This document shows positions 40,600 through 64,000 of a stretch of DNA of 64,000 nt, piece by piece. Under the pieces are notes generated by a model. It saw nothing but the letters and a program-made list of their open reading frames with translations. It made no database searches and had not been told where the DNA came from. Every line of letters starts with the position of its first letter. Position 1 is the stretch's first letter. Source of the stretch: Ecdyonurus torrentis (lineage: Eukaryota > Arthropoda > Insecta > Ephemeroptera > Heptageniidae). A program made the translations under genes and the position numbers. The DNA lies in NCBI GenBank assembly GCA_949318235.1, contig OX439137.1:17384171-17448170 (forward strand). Direction: 5' to 3'.

Positions 40600-41108
40600 T
40601 ATATTTATGAAAATCTGCATTTAATATATAATTTACTTTTAATGTTTTATAGAAATTAAAAATAATTAAGCTTTTTAGAATCTGTTCTTTACTTAAGTAA
40701 AATATAATAAATTAACAATTTCCCCTAATTTTATAAAATTTTATACCCAGCATATACGGTATACAAAATGTCCAAATTGAAATGCTTGAATGGTAGGAAT
40801 AGATTCCTTAAAGTATACGAATTTTGCAACTTATACCAAATTTTTTAGATGATTATACTAATTTAAAAAAAAAAAACATTGTTGGCTATCTCTTTAATCA
40901 TTTTCATATTTATATTATGCAGGACATGAGTGGTATTGAATCACAAATACATTTTCTAAACTTTTTTAAATTTTTATTTTATTTATTTATTATTTATTAT
41001 TTTTTTTTTTTTGCTAAATCAACATATTATGGTATGCAACTCTGAAGTTTAAAAGAAATAAAAAACCTGCAAAATTTTAATGAATAATTTTAATAAAAAA
41101 ATGCATAA
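40600..41108. other. Non-coding AT-rich stretch
   Basis: No exon or repeat recognised. It would lie downstream of the SLC22 transcript on the minus strand. Confidence 0.5.
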
Positions 41109-41109
41109 T

Positions 41110-41530
41110 ATAGGGTGTATGCATTCATGTAAAAGTCGACGCCATGTTGGATCACTCAATATCATAAGCAAAATAGGAAAATGACTCCTTTGGGTAGTTT
41201 TAAAATACTAAGCAATATTTTTGAGAGCATTGATGTTGTTAATAGCTTAAATTTCATGTATGTGAGAAAAATAATAATAACAAATCAAATAATTTCCTAA
41301 AGAAAATAGACAAAAACGAAGTTTGTCCTATGCTGAGCAATGTTTTTTATTACTCCAGTATGGCAAAGAAACGCATATGTGGATACACCCTATATGAGTA
41401 AAATAATAATAAACTGATTTCCTGAAAGAAAATATCGAAAATGAAGTTTGTTTTATGCTGAGCAATGTTCATTGATCCAATATGGCGTCCAAGCGCATTC
41501 ATTATGACGTTATGTGGAAACACCCTGTAT
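41110..41530. mobile_element. Two MITE R2 copies side by side
   Basis: The first (41110-41395) is complete, from TATAGGGTGTATGCATTCAT to GGATACACCCTATATG. The second (about 41396-41530) is a half copy ending AACACCCTGTAT. Its end is one base from the SLC22 stop codon, so the transporter's 3' untranslated region would be transposon-derived. Confidence 0.75.
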
Positions 41531-41531
41531 G

Positions 41532-62373
<20,842 letters not shown>

Positions 62374-62387
62374 CTCTATATCTACAC

Positions 62388-62720
62388 GGACAAATAATTA
62401 CGTAATAACTATGCACAATGGAGGTTTAACTAATTATTTATTTAAAAAAAAACTATGACTTAAAACATCATTTAAATATCTCCGGAATCGGTGGAGTAGT
62501 TTTTTTCTTTTTCTCAAAAAATGCGTTTTTTTCCCCATAAGCATAATTTTAAAAGTAGCTTCTCCCGCGCACTAAAACTCCACTTCATGCATACTGCGTA
62601 CAACATAATAACTATGCTAAAGTAGCATAAATATTATGTTGTACAGCATGGTCATTTGAATTGAGTGTTTATGCTATAAAATGCAGCATAAATTACGTGA
62701 TTTATTGGTTCCGTGTAGAC
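62388..62720. mobile_element. MITE R9 interrupted by repeat R5
   Basis: R9 ends ACACGGACAAATAATTACGT (left) and AAATTACGTGATTTATTGGT (right) frame an R5 insert at about 62450-62600 (ATTTAAATATCTCCGGAATC). It starts about 15 bases upstream of the SLC22 start codon, so it may lie in the 5' untranslated or promoter region. Confidence 0.7.
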
Positions 62721-62928
62721 AAAGATGATTTATCTCGACTAGATATGGTTTATCTGTCGAGAGATACGAGAACGGAGATGTGATCTGGACCACCGTCACA
62801 TGGCGAGTGAATTGACTTGTCGCGCGCTTAGCTTAGCGGCTGCTGCTCTGCTCTCTGCTGGTGGCTCGATCTATCTCTAGTTCAAGGTAGGGTGTATAGG
62901 AGGTAACCTAGGTATATAGATATTATGC

Positions 62929-63061
<133 letters not shown>

Positions 63062-63074
63062 AGATATTAGATGT

Positions 63075-63356
63075 TAATGTCGATGCCTTGTTAGATAGCT
63101 CAATAACATGGGTGGCATAGGAAAATAACTCATTTTGCCAGTTTAAAAACACTATGCAATATTTTTGAGAGCATCGATGTTGTAAATATGTTGAATTAGT
63201 ATCTCAAGTATGTGAGAAAAATAACAATATATTAACATATTTTCCAAAGAAAATTGCTAAAAACAAAGTTTGTCCTATGCTGAGCAATGTTATTCACTAC
63301 TCCAGTATGGCCTCCAAGCGCATTAAATATGACGTCATCCGCATACAACCTATAGC
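63075..63356. mobile_element. MITE R2, copy cut by the GATA repeat
   Basis: From TTAATGTCGATGCCTTG to ATCCGCATACAACCTATAG. Confidence 0.75.
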
Positions 63357-63359
63357 TAC

Positions 63360-63760
63360 TATATATTATTTTGAGTATATAGGTTTTGATAAATAAAAAA
63401 ATTAAAACTTAAATTTTATAATTTTTATTTTTTTATAATTGTTTATTGAAAAAATGGTTGATAAAACATTATTTAATGTAGTTATCTCTCTCTCTCTCTC
63501 TCGCTCTATATATAATATATTACACATTTGCATATCATACACTGCGATCAGCAAACAAAATCAAACCGTTGTTGCTCCTACTTCCATACCTAGTGGAGCA
63601 AAATGTCGAGCTGTGTAGGAGAGTCACTGCGGGTTAACAAGCTTCTGTGCCACGCAACAGTCAAAACCTTGGCACAGAGCTTGTAAACCAAAAATACCCA
63701 TTTTTCTCGTAATATAACCAAGTTATCGGGGAAACAAATTTAACATTATTAACTTCAATA
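63360..63760. other. Mostly unassigned sequence with a CT tract
   Basis: A CT microsatellite at 63484-63506 and a small inverted pair (ACAAGCTTCTGTGCCA / TGGCACAGAGCTTGT) at about 63639-63689. Nothing else recognised. Confidence 0.45.
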
Positions 63761-63763
63761 TTG

Positions 63764-63953
63764 AGTGCTTATGTTTACTCTAAAAAACAGAAATGGAAGT
63801 GACCGGAAAAGGAAACCACGTGATGGTAAAAGTGTTAGAAAAGTTGTTGCCAGCAGCAAGCTAGGCCTGAGCTACCTCCCACTTTTACCGTCACGTGGTT
63901 TACTCTTCCAGCCACTTCCTTTTCCGTATTTTGAGTAAACATAAGCAATCATT
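63764..63953. mobile_element. MITE with long inverted arms
   Basis: GCTTATGTTTACTCTAAAAA pairs with TTTTGAGTAAACATAAGC. The arms continue through ACCACGTGATGGTAAAAGTG / CACTTTTACCGTCACGTGGT, about 75 bp each. CACGTG boxes occur in both arms. Confidence 0.85.
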
Positions 63954-64000
63954 GACTACAGGAACAACTGACTTGAAGCCGACTATAAACGATTTTGCTC

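Overview
The window is AT-rich, intron-bearing animal DNA and almost certainly arthropod. The evidence is a 12-exon SLC22-type transporter of insect type, a GPI-anchored Ly6 protein, a short-prodomain caspase with phase-conserved introns, eukaryotic tRNA-Ser genes, and very dense microsatellites (GA/CT, AT, AAAT, ATTC, GATA) and short inverted-repeat transposons. The species cannot be named from the sequence. No gene of bacterial type is present.

Layout. 1-2286 (+) holds the 3' end of an unrecognised acidic protein. 2.3-9.3 kb is non-coding and repeat-rich, including a possible 3.2-kb terminal-inverted-repeat element. 9360-15607 (-) is the most interesting gene. Seven exons join in phase into a predicted 1356-residue protein with an N-terminal caspase-like domain that has lost its catalytic His and Cys, then an NB-ARC/STAND ATPase, a helical region, about 13 ankyrin repeats and a C-terminal CIMC (CaaX-like) tetrapeptide. 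17803-22584 (-) is a complete six-exon, 256-residue caspase with an intact His/Cys dyad. It has the same exon phases in the shared part, so the two genes look like tandem relatives, one active and one built into a large switch-like protein. 23997-30674 (+) is a three-exon Ly6/uPAR-type protein. 30.7-41.5 kb has no recognised gene. It holds a 1.9-kb element studded with the palindrome TATCAATTGATA and a 1.5-kb direct duplication. 41532-62373 (-) is the full 626-residue SLC22 transporter over 20.8 kb, with two identical, inverted tRNA-Ser(AGA) genes inside its largest intron. 62.4-64 kb is upstream sequence with more repeats.

How the genes relate. The caspase and the pseudocaspase-NB-ARC-ankyrin gene lie on the same strand about 2.2 kb apart. 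In cell-death and immune switches an NB-ARC ATPase usually gathers or controls caspases, so a partnership is plausible, but this is inference. The other genes look unrelated. Much of the remaining sequence is explained by families of non-autonomous transposons, several nested in one another, and in places touching splice sites, a stop codon or a candidate poly(A) signal.

All exon borders were read by eye from GT/AG sites and phase agreement. No alignment, database search or transcript evidence was available. Borders of repeats are approximate.
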